This document shows, piece by piece, positions 25,252 to 33,951 of a stretch of 45,101 nucleotides of DNA. Both the position numbers and the translations under genes were made by a program. Source of the stretch: Pseudomonas asplenii (lineage in GTDB: Bacteria; Pseudomonadota; Gammaproteobacteria; Pseudomonadales; Pseudomonadaceae); the NCBI RefSeq assembly GCF_001293465.1, contig NZ_JSYZ01000010.1, positions 72,548 through 117,648 of the forward strand. The letters run 5' to 3'. The first letter of the stretch is position 1; every line of letters starts with the position of its first letter. Under the pieces are notes generated by a model. It saw only the letters and a list, made by a program, of their open reading frames with translations, did no database searches and was not told the DNA's origin.

Positions 25252-25534
25252 TTCCTGTTTTCCTGCTGTCCTCGTCAGCGCTCTTCGGCACGCACGATGA
25301 ACCTTATCCCAGCGAGCCGCTCCCATGCCCCTTGCCTTCAGACACCTTCGACGTCTCGCGCCCTCAGCCAGCTCTGCTGCGTATTGGGGTGCGGACCGAA
25401 CCCTCGGATCAGGAACGCACGCCATGGGCGGTTTCACGCCAGCAGAAAGCACCACCCTGTTGTCGGGCCTGGTTCTGACCGTAGCGCTGATCTTTGCGGC
25501 CTGGACACTCAGCATCGGCTATCAGCCAGGCTAA
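25252..25534 (+). pseudogene. Relic of a second ICE cluster (RAQPRD upstream region joined to TIGR03758)
   Basis: The left part matches the region before the RAQPRD gene at 17878-17990 (TTTTCCTGCTGTCCTCGTC, CGGCACGC). The frame from 25325 begins like the RAQPRD signal peptide (MPLAFRHLRRLAPS against MPAVIPLPRYIALS) and then reads HAMGGFTPAESTTLLSGLVL, the TIGR03758 core. The central RAQPRD sequence and the second TIGR03758 helix are lost. So most of one gene is deleted and two are joined. It differs from the 18.3 kb copy by many substitutions, so it came from a different element rather than a recent duplication. Confidence 0.7.
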
Positions 25535-25783
25535 GCACCTCAGCGTGCGCACCTCAGCGCCGTTTGCCGACCCAACGGGCCAGTGAGATCGGGCAGTTGC
25601 TGCCGCCTCAGTGGATGCCGGCCTGACTTACGCAAGGTGAGTTGGGCGGACGCTTTCCACAATCAGGAGATTGCATAGCGCAACCGCCATGCTCTGAAGG
25701 TCAAGGTCACTGATGCGCCGTCAGGAAGGTGCCTGAGATACCCACAAGAAAGAGGCGCTCCGAAGAGCGCCCCATTATTCACC

Positions 25784-26242
25784 TTACTGCTCACTGACCG
25801 GCCTGGAGTGAGCAGACTCAGCCCCTCCGATCATGATGCGCTTAGGCTTCGCTTCCTCCGGTACCACTCTAAGCAAGTCTATGTTCAGCAAACCGTTAGC
25901 GAGCTTCGCGCCCTGCACCTCGATGTGATCCATCAAGCGGAACGACAGCCGGAAAGCACGCTGAGCGATACCTTGGTGCAGGTAAGTGACATCTCCGTTG
26001 CTTTCTCGCTTATCGCCGGCGACCGTCAAAACGCCCTTTTCAACCTGAATGTCCAAGTCCTCCTCAGCCAAGCCAGCCACCGCGATGACAATTCGATATT
26101 GGTCATCACCGTGTTTTTCAACGTTGTGAGGAGGATAGGAAGTTCCGGCCTCACTGCGAAGCGCCGATTCGAAAAGATCGTTGAAACGGTCAAAGCCGAC
26201 CGAGTGACGGAAAAGTGGGGCCAACGAAAGAGTAGTAGCCAT
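25784..26242 (-). CDS. Small heat-shock protein Hsp20, IbpA-type
   Basis: A 152-residue chaperone that holds unfolded proteins in oligomers. The ATG at 26240-26242 has AGGAG eight bases upstream and opens into MATTLSLAPLFRHSVGFDRF, the usual IbpA start; the longer frame is rejected. The alpha-crystallin domain spans about residues 40-130 (YRIVIAVAGLAEEDLDIQVE, VLTVAGDKRE, GLLNIDLLRVVPEE), followed by a short tail with KRIMIGG, close to the usual IxI motif. The leader on the minus strand is rich in short repeats, but I could not build a convincing ROSE thermometer. Confidence 0.95.
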   Translation of the reverse strand: MATTLSLAPLFRHSVGFDRFNDLFESALRSEAGTSYPPHNVEKHGDDQYRIVIAVAGLAEEDLDIQVEKGVLTVAGDKRESNGDVTYLHQGIAQRAFRLSFRLMDHIEVQGAKLANGLLNIDLLRVVPEEAKPKRIMIGGAESAHSRPVSEQ

Positions 26243-26385
26243 TGCTAAATCTCCTGAGTTTTCTCCAAGTGATTTGAGGCGCGACCCGCATTCGGCATCG
26301 CGCAAAATCCTAAGTAGGAATCGAAGACAAAAATTCAAGGGCGCTCGGGAAATTTTTAGCGGTGATCTGATCACGCCGTGATCTA

Positions 26386-26493
26386 CCAGCTGGGAGGAAG
26401 AAATGGGCACTCTGCTGGGATGAAGTGCGTTACTGCTCGAAGCGTTGCTGGCGCAAATCGCCTCTCAAGGTCAGATCGGAAAGGTTGGTATAG
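26386..26493 (+). pseudogene. Fragment of a second DUF2256 gene
   Basis: The frame reads RKKWALCWDEVRYCSKRCWR, matching the second half of DUF2256 (compare RKKWARCWEEVRYCSERCRR in the gene at 23361). The first CxxC half and the start are gone. It ends at TAG 26491-26493, 30 bp before the LOV gene start. Confidence 0.75.
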
Positions 26494-26523
26494 ACTTCTT
26501 TGAAACTCATAAGGGCTCCGAAA

Positions 26524-27012
26524 ATGATCGATGCAGAACTGCTGAAACTGATGATCGAGTCTTCCAACGATGGCATTGTGGTGGCAGAGCAGGAAGGCGA
26601 TGAACACATCCTCATCTACGCCAACCAAGCCTTTCAGCACCTGACCGGCTATAGCATTGATGACACCCTGTATCAGGACTGCCGGTTCCTGCAGGGCGAT
26701 GATCGAGACCAACCAGGCATTGCTGCTATCCGCGAAGCAATAAAAAATTTTCAGCCTTGCCGGCATATCATTCGAAACTATCGCAAAGACGGCCGTGTTT
26801 TCTGGAATGAGCTTTCGATAACCCCAGTGTTTAACGACGAGGATCAACTCACCTATTACATCGGCATCCAAAAGGACGTTACCGTCCAGGTTGAGGCTAG
26901 CGAACGTGCCCGTCAGTTGGAGGCTGAAGTCGAGGATCTGAAAATTCAGCTGGCTCGATTACAACGAAGCATTTCATCGACTTACAGAGCTATAGAAAAA
27001 CGGCAAAAATAG
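26524..27012 (+). CDS. Short LOV blue-light photoreceptor (PpSB1-LOV-like)
   Basis: A 162-residue single LOV domain with short flanking helices. The photoactive Cys53 lies in YQDCRFLQGDDRDQ, and flavin-contacting NYRKDGRVFWNELSITPV and YIGIQKDVT are present. Blue light forms a flavin-Cys bond; short LOV proteins pass the signal by dimer rearrangement rather than an attached kinase. The C-terminal A'-alpha/J-alpha-like coiled coil (EVEDLKIQLARLQRS) fits dimer formation. It closely resembles P. putida PpSB1-LOV in Cys position and length. ATG 26524 is used, with AAGGGC upstream. Neighbouring DUF2256 pieces suggest a light-related block, now cut by an IS element downstream. Confidence 0.92.
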   Translation: MIDAELLKLMIESSNDGIVVAEQEGDEHILIYANQAFQHLTGYSIDDTLYQDCRFLQGDDRDQPGIAAIREAIKNFQPCRHIIRNYRKDGRVFWNELSITPVFNDEDQLTYYIGIQKDVTVQVEASERARQLEAEVEDLKIQLARLQRSISSTYRAIEKRQK

Positions 27013-27080
27013 ACGGACACCATCGCCCTTAAAACTGGAGTTCGGTAGGCGTGTTTGCCGTTCGCTTACGATTCAAACGC

Positions 27081-27106
27081 GGGTTCTACCCCATTTCCAC
27101 GGACGG
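27081..27106 (+). repeat. Left terminal inverted repeat of IS3 element
   Basis: GGGTTCTACCCCATTTCCAC then GGACGG; pairs with 28275-28300. The orfB stop codon lies inside it. Confidence 0.85.
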
Positions 27107-28003
27107 TTTGAAAAGGGCTGAAAACTTCAGATCTTGCCGGGCAACTCTACGACGCATTCGTGGGTTATGAAACCGCTTGATGTAGTCGAATAAATCCGCT
27201 CGTGCCTCATCACGAGTTCGATACGACTGATGGACAACGCGCTCCCGTTTGAGCTGACCGAAGAAGCCTTCACAGGCCGCGTTGTCGCCGCAGTGCTCGA
27301 CGGCACTCATGCTGCAAACCAGTGTGTTGCGATTCAGAAAACGCTGGTAGTCGCCGCTGGTGAATTGGCTACCGCGATCCGAATGCAGGATCACTGACCA
27401 GTCACCCTGGCGCTGCCAGATCGCCATCTCCACCGCTCGAATCACCATCTGCCGATCCTGGCGGTGGTGCATCGACCAACCGATCACCAACTTGCTGTAC
27501 AAGTCGAGCACCACGCATAGAAAGAGTTTGCCTTCCTGGGTGGCGATTTCCGTGAGGTCCGTGACCCACTTGCGCTCTGGTTCCTGCACGGTGAAGTTGC
27601 GCTCCAGCAGGTTTTTCACGCCTGCTGGACGGCTGCTGGCGACTCTCCCAAAGCCACGCCGCTTCCGGCGTGGCCAGCCTTGAATTCGCTCAGCCGCCAT
27701 CAGGCGAGCAACTCGGTTCAGGCTGACGGCTTCGCCCTCGTCGAGCAGATCCTCATGCATACGTGGCGCTCCGATCACACCACGGCTATCTTCGTGAATC
27801 TCCCGAATGCGCTTCACCAAGCGCGCATTCTCCTGAGCTCGCGGGCTTGGTTCACGATCCTGCCAGGCGTAATAGCCGCTAGCGGAAACCTTCAGGCAAC
27901 GGCACATCAATCGTACCGGGTAGTCTTTGCGGCAGCGCTGGATCACCGTGTACCGCTCGATGACTCCTTGGCAAAGTACGCTGCCGCGTCTCTTAAAAAT
28001 CAC
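27086..28003 (-). CDS. IS3-family transposase OrfB (DDE)
   Basis: A 305-residue frame with the IS3 orfB core: an HTH_21 region (RIREIHEDSRGVIGAPRMHE), then the rve integrase domain with the DDE triad: Asp in WVTDLTEI, Asp in ILHSDRGSQFTS and Glu in CEGFFGQLKRE. The frame opens at a GTG next to the orfA stop, but in this family OrfB proper begins near VIERYTVIQRCRKDYPVRLM, and it is normally made as an OrfAB fusion by frameshifting. The catalytic residues are intact, so movement would depend on a usable OrfA (see that entry). Confidence 0.93.
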   Translation of the reverse strand: MIFKRRGSVLCQGVIERYTVIQRCRKDYPVRLMCRCLKVSASGYYAWQDREPSPRAQENARLVKRIREIHEDSRGVIGAPRMHEDLLDEGEAVSLNRVARLMAAERIQGWPRRKRRGFGRVASSRPAGVKNLLERNFTVQEPERKWVTDLTEIATQEGKLFLCVVLDLYSKLVIGWSMHHRQDRQMVIRAVEMAIWQRQGDWSVILHSDRGSQFTSGDYQRFLNRNTLVCSMSAVEHCGDNAACEGFFGQLKRERVVHQSYRTRDEARADLFDYIKRFHNPRMRRRVARQDLKFSALFKPSVEMG

Positions 28004-28244
28004 GTTCCTTGGTGACTCGGGCTAACTCGCGCTTGAGGCGGGCAAGCTCCTCATCTCGCGGGCTTCCCGTTCCAGGAAAGGCTTTCTCAGTATCTGGTTG
28101 TGCCTCCCGTACCCAGCGTGTGAGCAGGTTGGGAGCAACACCAATCTCCAGGGCTACCTGTCGACAGCTCGCTCCTGAACGACGAACCAGCTCGATGGCT
28201 TCCCGCTTGAACTCGGGGCTGTATTTCTTGCGCTTCATGAACAC
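27993..28244 (-). CDS. IS3-family OrfA, apparently frameshifted
   Basis: An 83-residue HTH protein (Tnp_1/HTH_8 type: KYSPEFKREAIELVRRSG, SCRQVALEIGVAPNLLTRWV) with a C-terminal leucine-zipper-like helix (LARLKRELARVTKERDF). It stops at TAA inside a run of five T. If the run had six T, translation would continue LRDAAAYFAKESSS, the usual OrfA ending, to a stop overlapping OrfB. So a one-base deletion (or a sequencing slip) has probably shortened OrfA by about 18 residues. Confidence 0.85.
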   Translation of the reverse strand: MFMKRKKYSPEFKREAIELVRRSGASCRQVALEIGVAPNLLTRWVREAQPDTEKAFPGTGSPRDEELARLKRELARVTKERDF

Positions 28245-28274
28245 TCCTTCAGCTCGGTGCGAGCTTACTCGAAA

Positions 28275-28300
28275 GTGTCCGTATTAGTGGGGTAGAACCC
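28275..28300 (-). repeat. Right terminal inverted repeat of IS3 element
   Basis: On the minus strand GGGTTCTACCCCACTAATAC then GGACAC; 13 of 13 outer bases match the left end. Confidence 0.85.
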
Positions 28301-28341
28301 TGTAATTTACAGCGGTGCTTGGCACCAAAAAGCATGGACCT

Positions 28342-29292
28342 TCAGGGTGCAAGCTCTATGGGTACAAAGCGGCTACAATTTCGACCATCATGCTTAGCCT
28401 GATACAAAGCCCGGTCGGCTTCAGCAAGCAGCGCTGCAGCGATGGATGGTACATCGCTGGTATGCGTGCTCGGGGGCAGTAGCGAGCCCGCCTCTAAGCT
28501 TGCGACACCCACGGAAATCGTCACCCTGCCAAAGTCACTGGTTTCGTGCACCTCGCCCAGGCTGTGGACGCTCTGAACAATTTCGTCTGCCAACTGCCGA
28601 GCCCCCTCCTCGCCCGTTTCTGGCAGCAGTACGGCAAATTCCTCCCCGCCATAGCGTGCTACCAGATCAGTGGATCTCTGCACACAGCGCTTGAGCGTCT
28701 GGGCAACTGCAATCAGGCACTCGTCGCCTTGCAGGTGTCCATAGCGGTCGTTGTAGCGCTTGAAAAAATCGATATCCAGCAACAACACCGAAAATGCACT
28801 TTGGTTGCGTAGTGAGCGGAGCCACTCATACTCGATACGCTGGTCAAGCAAGCGACGATTGGCTAATCCGGTCAGTCCATCGGTCTGGGCCAGTAGGCTG
28901 AGCTGATCCATGGCCATTTTCAGGTTCAGGTGCGTCTTGACCCGAGCCGTGACGATCGCGGGCTTGACTGGCTTTCCGATGAAATCCACCGCCCCGAGTG
29001 CCAGCCCGGCCTCCTCCACCTGGGTTTCGGTATGACTGGTGATGAAGATGATGGGTACACCCTGCAGCAGTGGATCGGACTGGAGCTTCTCGCACACTTG
29101 GAATCCACTCATGCCGGGCATCTCGGCATCGAGCAGGATCAGGTCTGGACGCATTTCCTGGACAATCTTCAGTGTCTGCTCCCCCCCCGTCGCAAAACGG
29201 ATCTGGCCCAGGCCCTGAAGGATACGGCTCAGCACGCGGATGGCAGAAATATCATCATCAACGATCAGCAAGCTAGGTGTGCGTTGCATCAT
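28342..29292 (-). CDS. Response regulator with GGDEF domain (diguanylate cyclase)
   Basis: A 316-residue protein that makes c-di-GMP under control of a receiver. REC domain at about residues 6-125 (acidic LIVDDD, phospho-acceptor Asp in LILLDAEMPGMSG, Lys in IGKPV), then a linker and GGDEF domain (about 155-310) with active site RYGGEEFAVLLP and an intact RxxD inhibitory site (RSTD five residues before GGEEF). ATG at 29292 has GGAGAG upstream; the next ATG is one codon later. It follows the large hybrid kinase by 14 bp and is its likely output partner, taking phosphate from the kinase's HPt domain. Confidence 0.95.
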   Translation of the reverse strand: MMQRTPSLLIVDDDISAIRVLSRILQGLGQIRFATGGEQTLKIVQEMRPDLILLDAEMPGMSGFQVCEKLQSDPLLQGVPIIFITSHTETQVEEAGLALGAVDFIGKPVKPAIVTARVKTHLNLKMAMDQLSLLAQTDGLTGLANRRLLDQRIEYEWLRSLRNQSAFSVLLLDIDFFKRYNDRYGHLQGDECLIAVAQTLKRCVQRSTDLVARYGGEEFAVLLPETGEEGARQLADEIVQSVHSLGEVHETSDFGRVTISVGVASLEAGSLLPPSTHTSDVPSIAAALLAEADRALYQAKHDGRNCSRFVPIELAP

Positions 29293-29306
29293 GAGTGGCT
29301 CTCCGT

Positions 29307-32300
29307 TCACAAATTCGCACGTTCGAGCATGTGCAGCGCTCGCTCGAACTCCAATTCCTCGATGGCCTCCCACAGCTGTTCAACCAGCACCTGCCCGGCT
29401 GCCGCCCGCAGTGCCGGCGCAGCCGCTGCAAACTGATCCAGCGCGGCCAGATCGTGGTTTTCGAGCAAGGCATGCAACCTCGCCAAGGCCTGCTGAGCGG
29501 CTTCTTGGTCCGTCTCTGTACTCGGCACCGCCAGCACGGACTCCTGTACGTTGACCGTCTGCTTGAATAGTGCTGAGAGCGCCGCACTCAAGGCGCTGAG
29601 CACCGGCTCGGCTCCCTGCCCGTCGCGCAGCAGCGATTCAGCCTGCCCAGCCAACTGTCCCACCAGGGTGGCGCCCAGCAGGCCTGCCACGCCACGCAAC
29701 TTATGCAGATCCGCGATCAACGGGCCAGGCTGCTGCTTGCGCTGCAACACCGCCTCGCTATCGGCAAATCCGGCAAACTCATTGAAAAAGCGTCGGACCG
29801 AAGTGCGGAACAACTGCACGTCGTTGCCAAAGCGGTAGGCGGCTTCGCGCATATCCAGCCCCTCTATCACAGGCCACTGCTCAGCGGGCTCATCCTGAGA
29901 GGTCGCGATGGTACTGACCGCAACGGAGGTACCACGCATCCTTTCGACGGCCCGCCGTATGGCACGGATCAGGGCACTCGGTTCCAGCGGTTTGGTCAGG
30001 AAGTCATCCATGCCCGCCATCTCGGCCTGTCGACGCTCCTCAGCCAGCGCTCCGGCAGTGAGCGCCAGCACCGGCAGGGTCTTGAGTCCCAACTCGTTGC
30101 GCAGGCGCCGGGTCGCCTCGTAGCCATCCATTTCCGGCATCTGTACATCCATCAGCACCGCGTCGAAGAAATCGGGGGTTTGGCGCAGACGCTCCAAAGC
30201 CTGCAAACCATTGATGCAAGTCTGCACCTGAGCGCCCTGCTGTTCCAAAAGCAGGGTCGCCACCTCCAGGTTGATCTCGCTGTCATCGACCAACAGCAAC
30301 TGCAGCCCGCTCAACCAGTGGGTCATGCCGGTATCCAGTCGCGTGGACTGCAGGACCCGTTCCGTGCTGCCCTGGTACCGGGCAATACAAGCGTTGACCG
30401 CATTGAACAGTGCGGAACTGTCCAGCGGCTTGGACAGCACACGGTCGACCTGGTCATCGAGCATCAGCTCCGCAGCGCACGGGGTCACCAAAATCAACGG
30501 TAGTTGCGTGCTTTCGCGCAAGCGCCGCAGATCCTGCTCGATCGGGTCAAGCCAATCGACCAGCAGGATATCCGGTAAAGGCCCCTGGGCCTGATGGCGC
30601 TCCTGAAGCATCAGCCGCAATGCCTGCTCGTCAGTCACGCTCGACACCCGCCAACCCAGGCCTCGGCAGACCCGCTGCAGTGCCTGCGCCGAGGCGGTAT
30701 CATCACTGAGCATCAACACTTCCAGGCTGCCACCGGTGATGGTCGCCTCCAGTTCGCTCGAACAGACCTGGAAGGGCAAGGAAACCTGGAACTCACTGCC
30801 GCTGCCCAACTCACTGCGCACCAACACATGGCCGCCCATCTGCTCGGCTAACCCACGCACAACGGATAGACCCAATCCGGTTCCACCAAAGCGACGGGTA
30901 GTGGAGGCGTCCGCCTGGGTAAACGGGGTGAACAACTGGCCCAGGGCATCGGCAGCGATGCCACAACCGGTGTCCTGTACGCTGAAGCGCAGCCAACAGT
31001 GATCGGTGGCATCTGGCTCGTGACTGACGATCACCTCGACCCGCCCTTGCGTGGTGAACTTTAGGGCGTTGCCCACCAGATTCATCAGGATCTGGTTGAT
31101 CCGCAATGCATCGCCAATCAGCAGCCCGGGCAACTGCAGCGCTCCTTTCACGGCAAAGCTCAACCCCTTCTGCTCGGCCTGAGCCGCAAACAGATCACCC
31201 AAGTCCTCAAGCAACTGCCGTGGGCTGAACGGGTTGTGCTCCAGACGCATCTCGCCGGCTTCGATCTTGGCGATGTCCAGAATGTCGTTGATGATGCCCA
31301 ACAGGGATCGTCCAGCGATCTGCAATTTGGTCAGCAACTGGCGCTGCTGCTCGTTCAAGGAGCTGTTCTGCAACAGATGGGCGATGCCGATCACGGCATT
31401 CATGGGCGTGCGGATTTCATGGCTCATGTTCGCCAGGAACAGGCTCTTGGCCGCATTCGCCGCCTCCGCGCTGGCCTTGGCCGTCTGCAATTCGGCGCTG
31501 TGGCGCAGGCGATCGGTGATGTCCTGAGCAATGCCCAGATGACCGGTCAATTCACCATCGGCGGTGCGAATCGGGGTGATGACCATCGACACCTGCACCT
31601 GCGAGCTATCCTTGCGCACATAGGTCCACTGCCGGGTTTCGGAGCCTTGCAGTGCAGCCTTGTAGCAAAAGACATCGATGCCTTCGATGGGAATGCCATA
31701 TTCCTGGGTCAGTTCGACAGAACGCTCAGCGATCTCTTCAGGCAGATGAAAATCCGCCGGGGTCTTGCGCCTGACCATCTCGGCATGGCTGTAGCCCAAC
31801 AACAGTTCGGCGCCGCGGTTGAACACGACAATCTGCCCCTGGGTGTCGGTGGCAATGATCGAAACCTCCGACGACGCATCCAGAACCGCCTGCATTAACC
31901 CGGCGAGCCTGGACAGCTCGGCCGTACGCTCGCTGACCTGCTTCTCGAGTTGGGCATTGAACTCCATGAGGTAGCGTTCGACCCGCTTGCGATCGGTGAT
32001 GTCATGCATCATCTTCGCCGCGCCCAGGATAGCGCCATCGGCCTCCCGGATCAGACTGCAGGTGATGGTCACATCGATCAGCCGACCGTCCTTGTGCAGG
32101 CGTTGGGTTTCCAGGGTCGAACCGCGGTCACCGCGAGCGACCTGTTCCAGCAGTTGTTCGTCCTCATGCACGCGTTCCACTGGCACCAACAACGGTGCCA
32201 ACGGTTGCCCCAGTACCTCATACTCGGTGTAACCGAACATCTGCTCGGCGGCGCGGTTCCAGGTGATGATCCGGCCATCCAGCGCCTCACCGATGATCGC

Positions 32301-33362
32301 ATCGCTGGAGTTTTCAACGATGGTCGCGAGTCGGGCCTGACCGGCCACGACTTGCTGTTTGCGCTGCCGTGAGATCAGCAACGTGCCAACCAGCCCTGTC
32401 AACAGGAAGCTGGCCGCTGCGCCGATGGCAAAGACCCGGCTCGCCGGTACCGGATCAAGCGCATCGACAAACGCCTGGTGTGCGCCCACCTCCATCCGCC
32501 AGTGGCGCCCATAGATCTCTCGCTCAAAGGTATAGGTTTGCAGTACTTGAGGGTCCTGGCCATTTTCCGGGGTCTGATAGATCAGTTGCCTGGTATCCCC
32601 GACATCGTAGAGTTTCAGATGCAACCGGTGATTCGCCGGGTCCAGGCTGGTCATCACCTCACGCATGGTCAGGGGAGCATAGGTCCAACCAATCAGGTTC
32701 TTCTCCCGCAGCGCAACATCGGTTGGGGTCTCCGGCGTGTTATAAACCGGCGACAGGAGTAAAAACGCTCGCAGGCTCTCTTGAGCGTCCTGCTGCAGCG
32801 TGATCGGCGCAGTCAGCCTTGAAACCCCTGTGCGCATTGCCTCGATAGCCGCCTCACGACGACGTGTTTCCGAGGCGATGTCCAACCCAAGGGCCTGGGA
32901 GTTGCCAGCAGGTGGGTCGATGAACTGAATGATGAAACGATCTCCCGGGTGAACGCCCAGCCGGGTGAACTTGAAATCAGGCTGACCGTCAGCCCTGACG
33001 TTACGCATGAATTGCTCTTCGCCGTCAGCCGGTACCCGACGAATGAAGCCGAAACCGCGCGCCCCCGGGTACTCCTTTTCAATATCACGCCCCTGGCCAA
33101 AACGAGCCATCTGGCGGTTGCTGACGTAATCCAGGTTCAGCATCTGGATAGCACCGCGCATGCCACGAAGACGGTACTCATATAGTTTCAAGCGTGTCTG
33201 CAGGTTGTCACCGATTGCTTCCCCGGCGTCCTTGAGAACCGACCCGACATGACCCTCGATGGTCTTGGCCTGCTGGTAGCTGACGACGTAGCTGGCTGCC
33301 AGGCCTACCACTAGTATCATGGCCATCCAGCCCACCGACCACTTGAAAGAGTTTGCTTTCAT
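29307..33362 (-). CDS. Hybrid sensor histidine kinase with CHASE, PAS, receiver and HPt domains
   Basis: About 1,351 residues. Membrane helix near 10-28; periplasmic CHASE domain (about 75-290, with GARGFGFIRRVP and FIIQFIDPPAGNSQALGLDI); second helix near 312-335; two PAS domains (about 345-460 and 480-610); HisKA with NMSHEIRTPMNAVIG (about 655); HATPase with the N and G boxes (ILMNLVGNALKFT, FGGTGLGLSVV); a partly degenerate receiver (about 885-1000, LLVDW, LSKP); a complete receiver (VDDSEINLEV, VLMDVQMPEMDGYEA, LTKPL); and a C-terminal HPt with DLHKLRGVAGLLGATL. ATG 33362 is used; GTG 33377 is an alternative. It ends 14 bp before the GGDEF regulator, forming a signal-to-c-di-GMP unit. 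Confidence 0.95.
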   Translation of the reverse strand: MKANSFKWSVGWMAMILVVGLAASYVVSYQQAKTIEGHVGSVLKDAGEAIGDNLQTRLKLYEYRLRGMRGAIQMLNLDYVSNRQMARFGQGRDIEKEYPGARGFGFIRRVPADGEEQFMRNVRADGQPDFKFTRLGVHPGDRFIIQFIDPPAGNSQALGLDIASETRRREAAIEAMRTGVSRLTAPITLQQDAQESLRAFLLLSPVYNTPETPTDVALREKNLIGWTYAPLTMREVMTSLDPANHRLHLKLYDVGDTRQLIYQTPENGQDPQVLQTYTFEREIYGRHWRMEVGAHQAFVDALDPVPASRVFAIGAAASFLLTGLVGTLLISRQRKQQVVAGQARLATIVENSSDAIIGEALDGRIITWNRAAEQMFGYTEYEVLGQPLAPLLVPVERVHEDEQLLEQVARGDRGSTLETQRLHKDGRLIDVTITCSLIREADGAILGAAKMMHDITDRKRVERYLMEFNAQLEKQVSERTAELSRLAGLMQAVLDASSEVSIIATDTQGQIVVFNRGAELLLGYSHAEMVRRKTPADFHLPEEIAERSVELTQEYGIPIEGIDVFCYKAALQGSETRQWTYVRKDSSQVQVSMVITPIRTADGELTGHLGIAQDITDRLRHSAELQTAKASAEAANAAKSLFLANMSHEIRTPMNAVIGIAHLLQNSSLNEQQRQLLTKLQIAGRSLLGIINDILDIAKIEAGEMRLEHNPFSPRQLLEDLGDLFAAQAEQKGLSFAVKGALQLPGLLIGDALRINQILMNLVGNALKFTTQGRVEVIVSHEPDATDHCWLRFSVQDTGCGIAADALGQLFTPFTQADASTTRRFGGTGLGLSVVRGLAEQMGGHVLVRSELGSGSEFQVSLPFQVCSSELEATITGGSLEVLMLSDDTASAQALQRVCRGLGWRVSSVTDEQALRLMLQERHQAQGPLPDILLVDWLDPIEQDLRRLRESTQLPLILVTPCAAELMLDDQVDRVLSKPLDSSALFNAVNACIARYQGSTERVLQSTRLDTGMTHWLSGLQLLLVDDSEINLEVATLLLEQQGAQVQTCINGLQALERLRQTPDFFDAVLMDVQMPEMDGYEATRRLRNELGLKTLPVLALTAGALAEERRQAEMAGMDDFLTKPLEPSALIRAIRRAVERMRGTSVAVSTIATSQDEPAEQWPVIEGLDMREAAYRFGNDVQLFRTSVRRFFNEFAGFADSEAVLQRKQQPGPLIADLHKLRGVAGLLGATLVGQLAGQAESLLRDGQGAEPVLSALSAALSALFKQTVNVQESVLAVPSTETDQEAAQQALARLHALLENHDLAALDQFAAAAPALRAAAGQVLVEQLWEAIEELEFERALHMLERANL

Positions 33363-33388
33363 CGACCCGGCGCTCACTGCAGAAATGA

Positions 33389-33894
33389 TTACATGGGAGA
33401 GTCAAGGTACTGCACGACGACAGCATTTCGACCTGATTCCTTGGTCTGGTACAGCAGCCGATCTACGGCTTCAAACACAGTAGCAGTGAATTTGCCATCC
33501 AGACGCCAGCGTGCAACAGCCGCCGAAATCGTGATGCGCTCGATATCCGTGGTTTCCACAGTTCGCCGCAGTCGCTCTGCCACCTCGGTAGCCTCCATCA
33601 GTGAGGCGCTGGCAATCGGCTGTTCCTTCACCCTGCCTTGTTCCGCGCACTGCCGGCTATCCTGTCAGCGCTTTAGTCCAGCCTGAACAATTCGGCGCTG
33701 AGCAGTTGATCCACGCTCACGGGTATTCGGTAGCCATAGGGGGTTTTGTCCTCAAGGACATCGCTGATGCCCACGTCACGCTGCCCCGTATAGATAACCC
33801 ATAGACTGTTGGCCAGCGTCACGCATGCCGAAAGCAAGGCAAACAAAAGAATAAGCGTTCTCAGCTTGAGCCTTGGTTGTTTCAGTGTTGACAT
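33389..33894 (-). pseudogene. Broken membrane diguanylate cyclase
   Basis: The 5' part (ATG 33892-33894) reads a membrane helix (LRTLILLFALLSACVTLANS) and YTGQRDVG, typical of the start of sensor GGDEF proteins, and stops after LLSAELFRLD. The 3' part (33631-33389) reads AERLRRTVE, ITISAAVARW and LLYQTKESGRNAVVVQY, the end of a GGDEF domain. The whole sensory domain and the GGDEF active site are missing, and there is a stop plus frame change between the parts. So a full gene of perhaps 1.3-1.6 kb collapsed by deletion. It lies between the HD-GYP regulator and the hybrid kinase on the same strand. Confidence 0.75.
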
Positions 33895-33951
33895 CAAATC
33901 ATTCCACTACATCAGCAAGTGTGGCTTCCACATGGATATTAAGGTGCGCAC

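Larger units (their letters stand above)
27081..28300 (-). mobile_element. IS3-family insertion sequence
   Basis: A 1,220 bp element with orfA and orfB on the minus strand, bounded by 26-bp imperfect inverted repeats that share GGGTTCTACCCCA and ACGGAC. No target-site duplication is visible (flanks CGC and TGT), so it may be an old insertion or the boundary may be off by a few bases. It sits between the LOV gene and the end of the c-di-GMP operon (41 bp from its last stop). Confidence 0.88.

Noticed and set aside
26243..26345. ROSE-type RNA thermometer before the Hsp20 gene
   Set aside because: I could not find a convincing anti-ribosome-site hairpin series; a folding program would be needed.
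27069..28310. Target-site duplication of the IS3 element
   Set aside because: Flanking bases (CGC and TGT) do not match.
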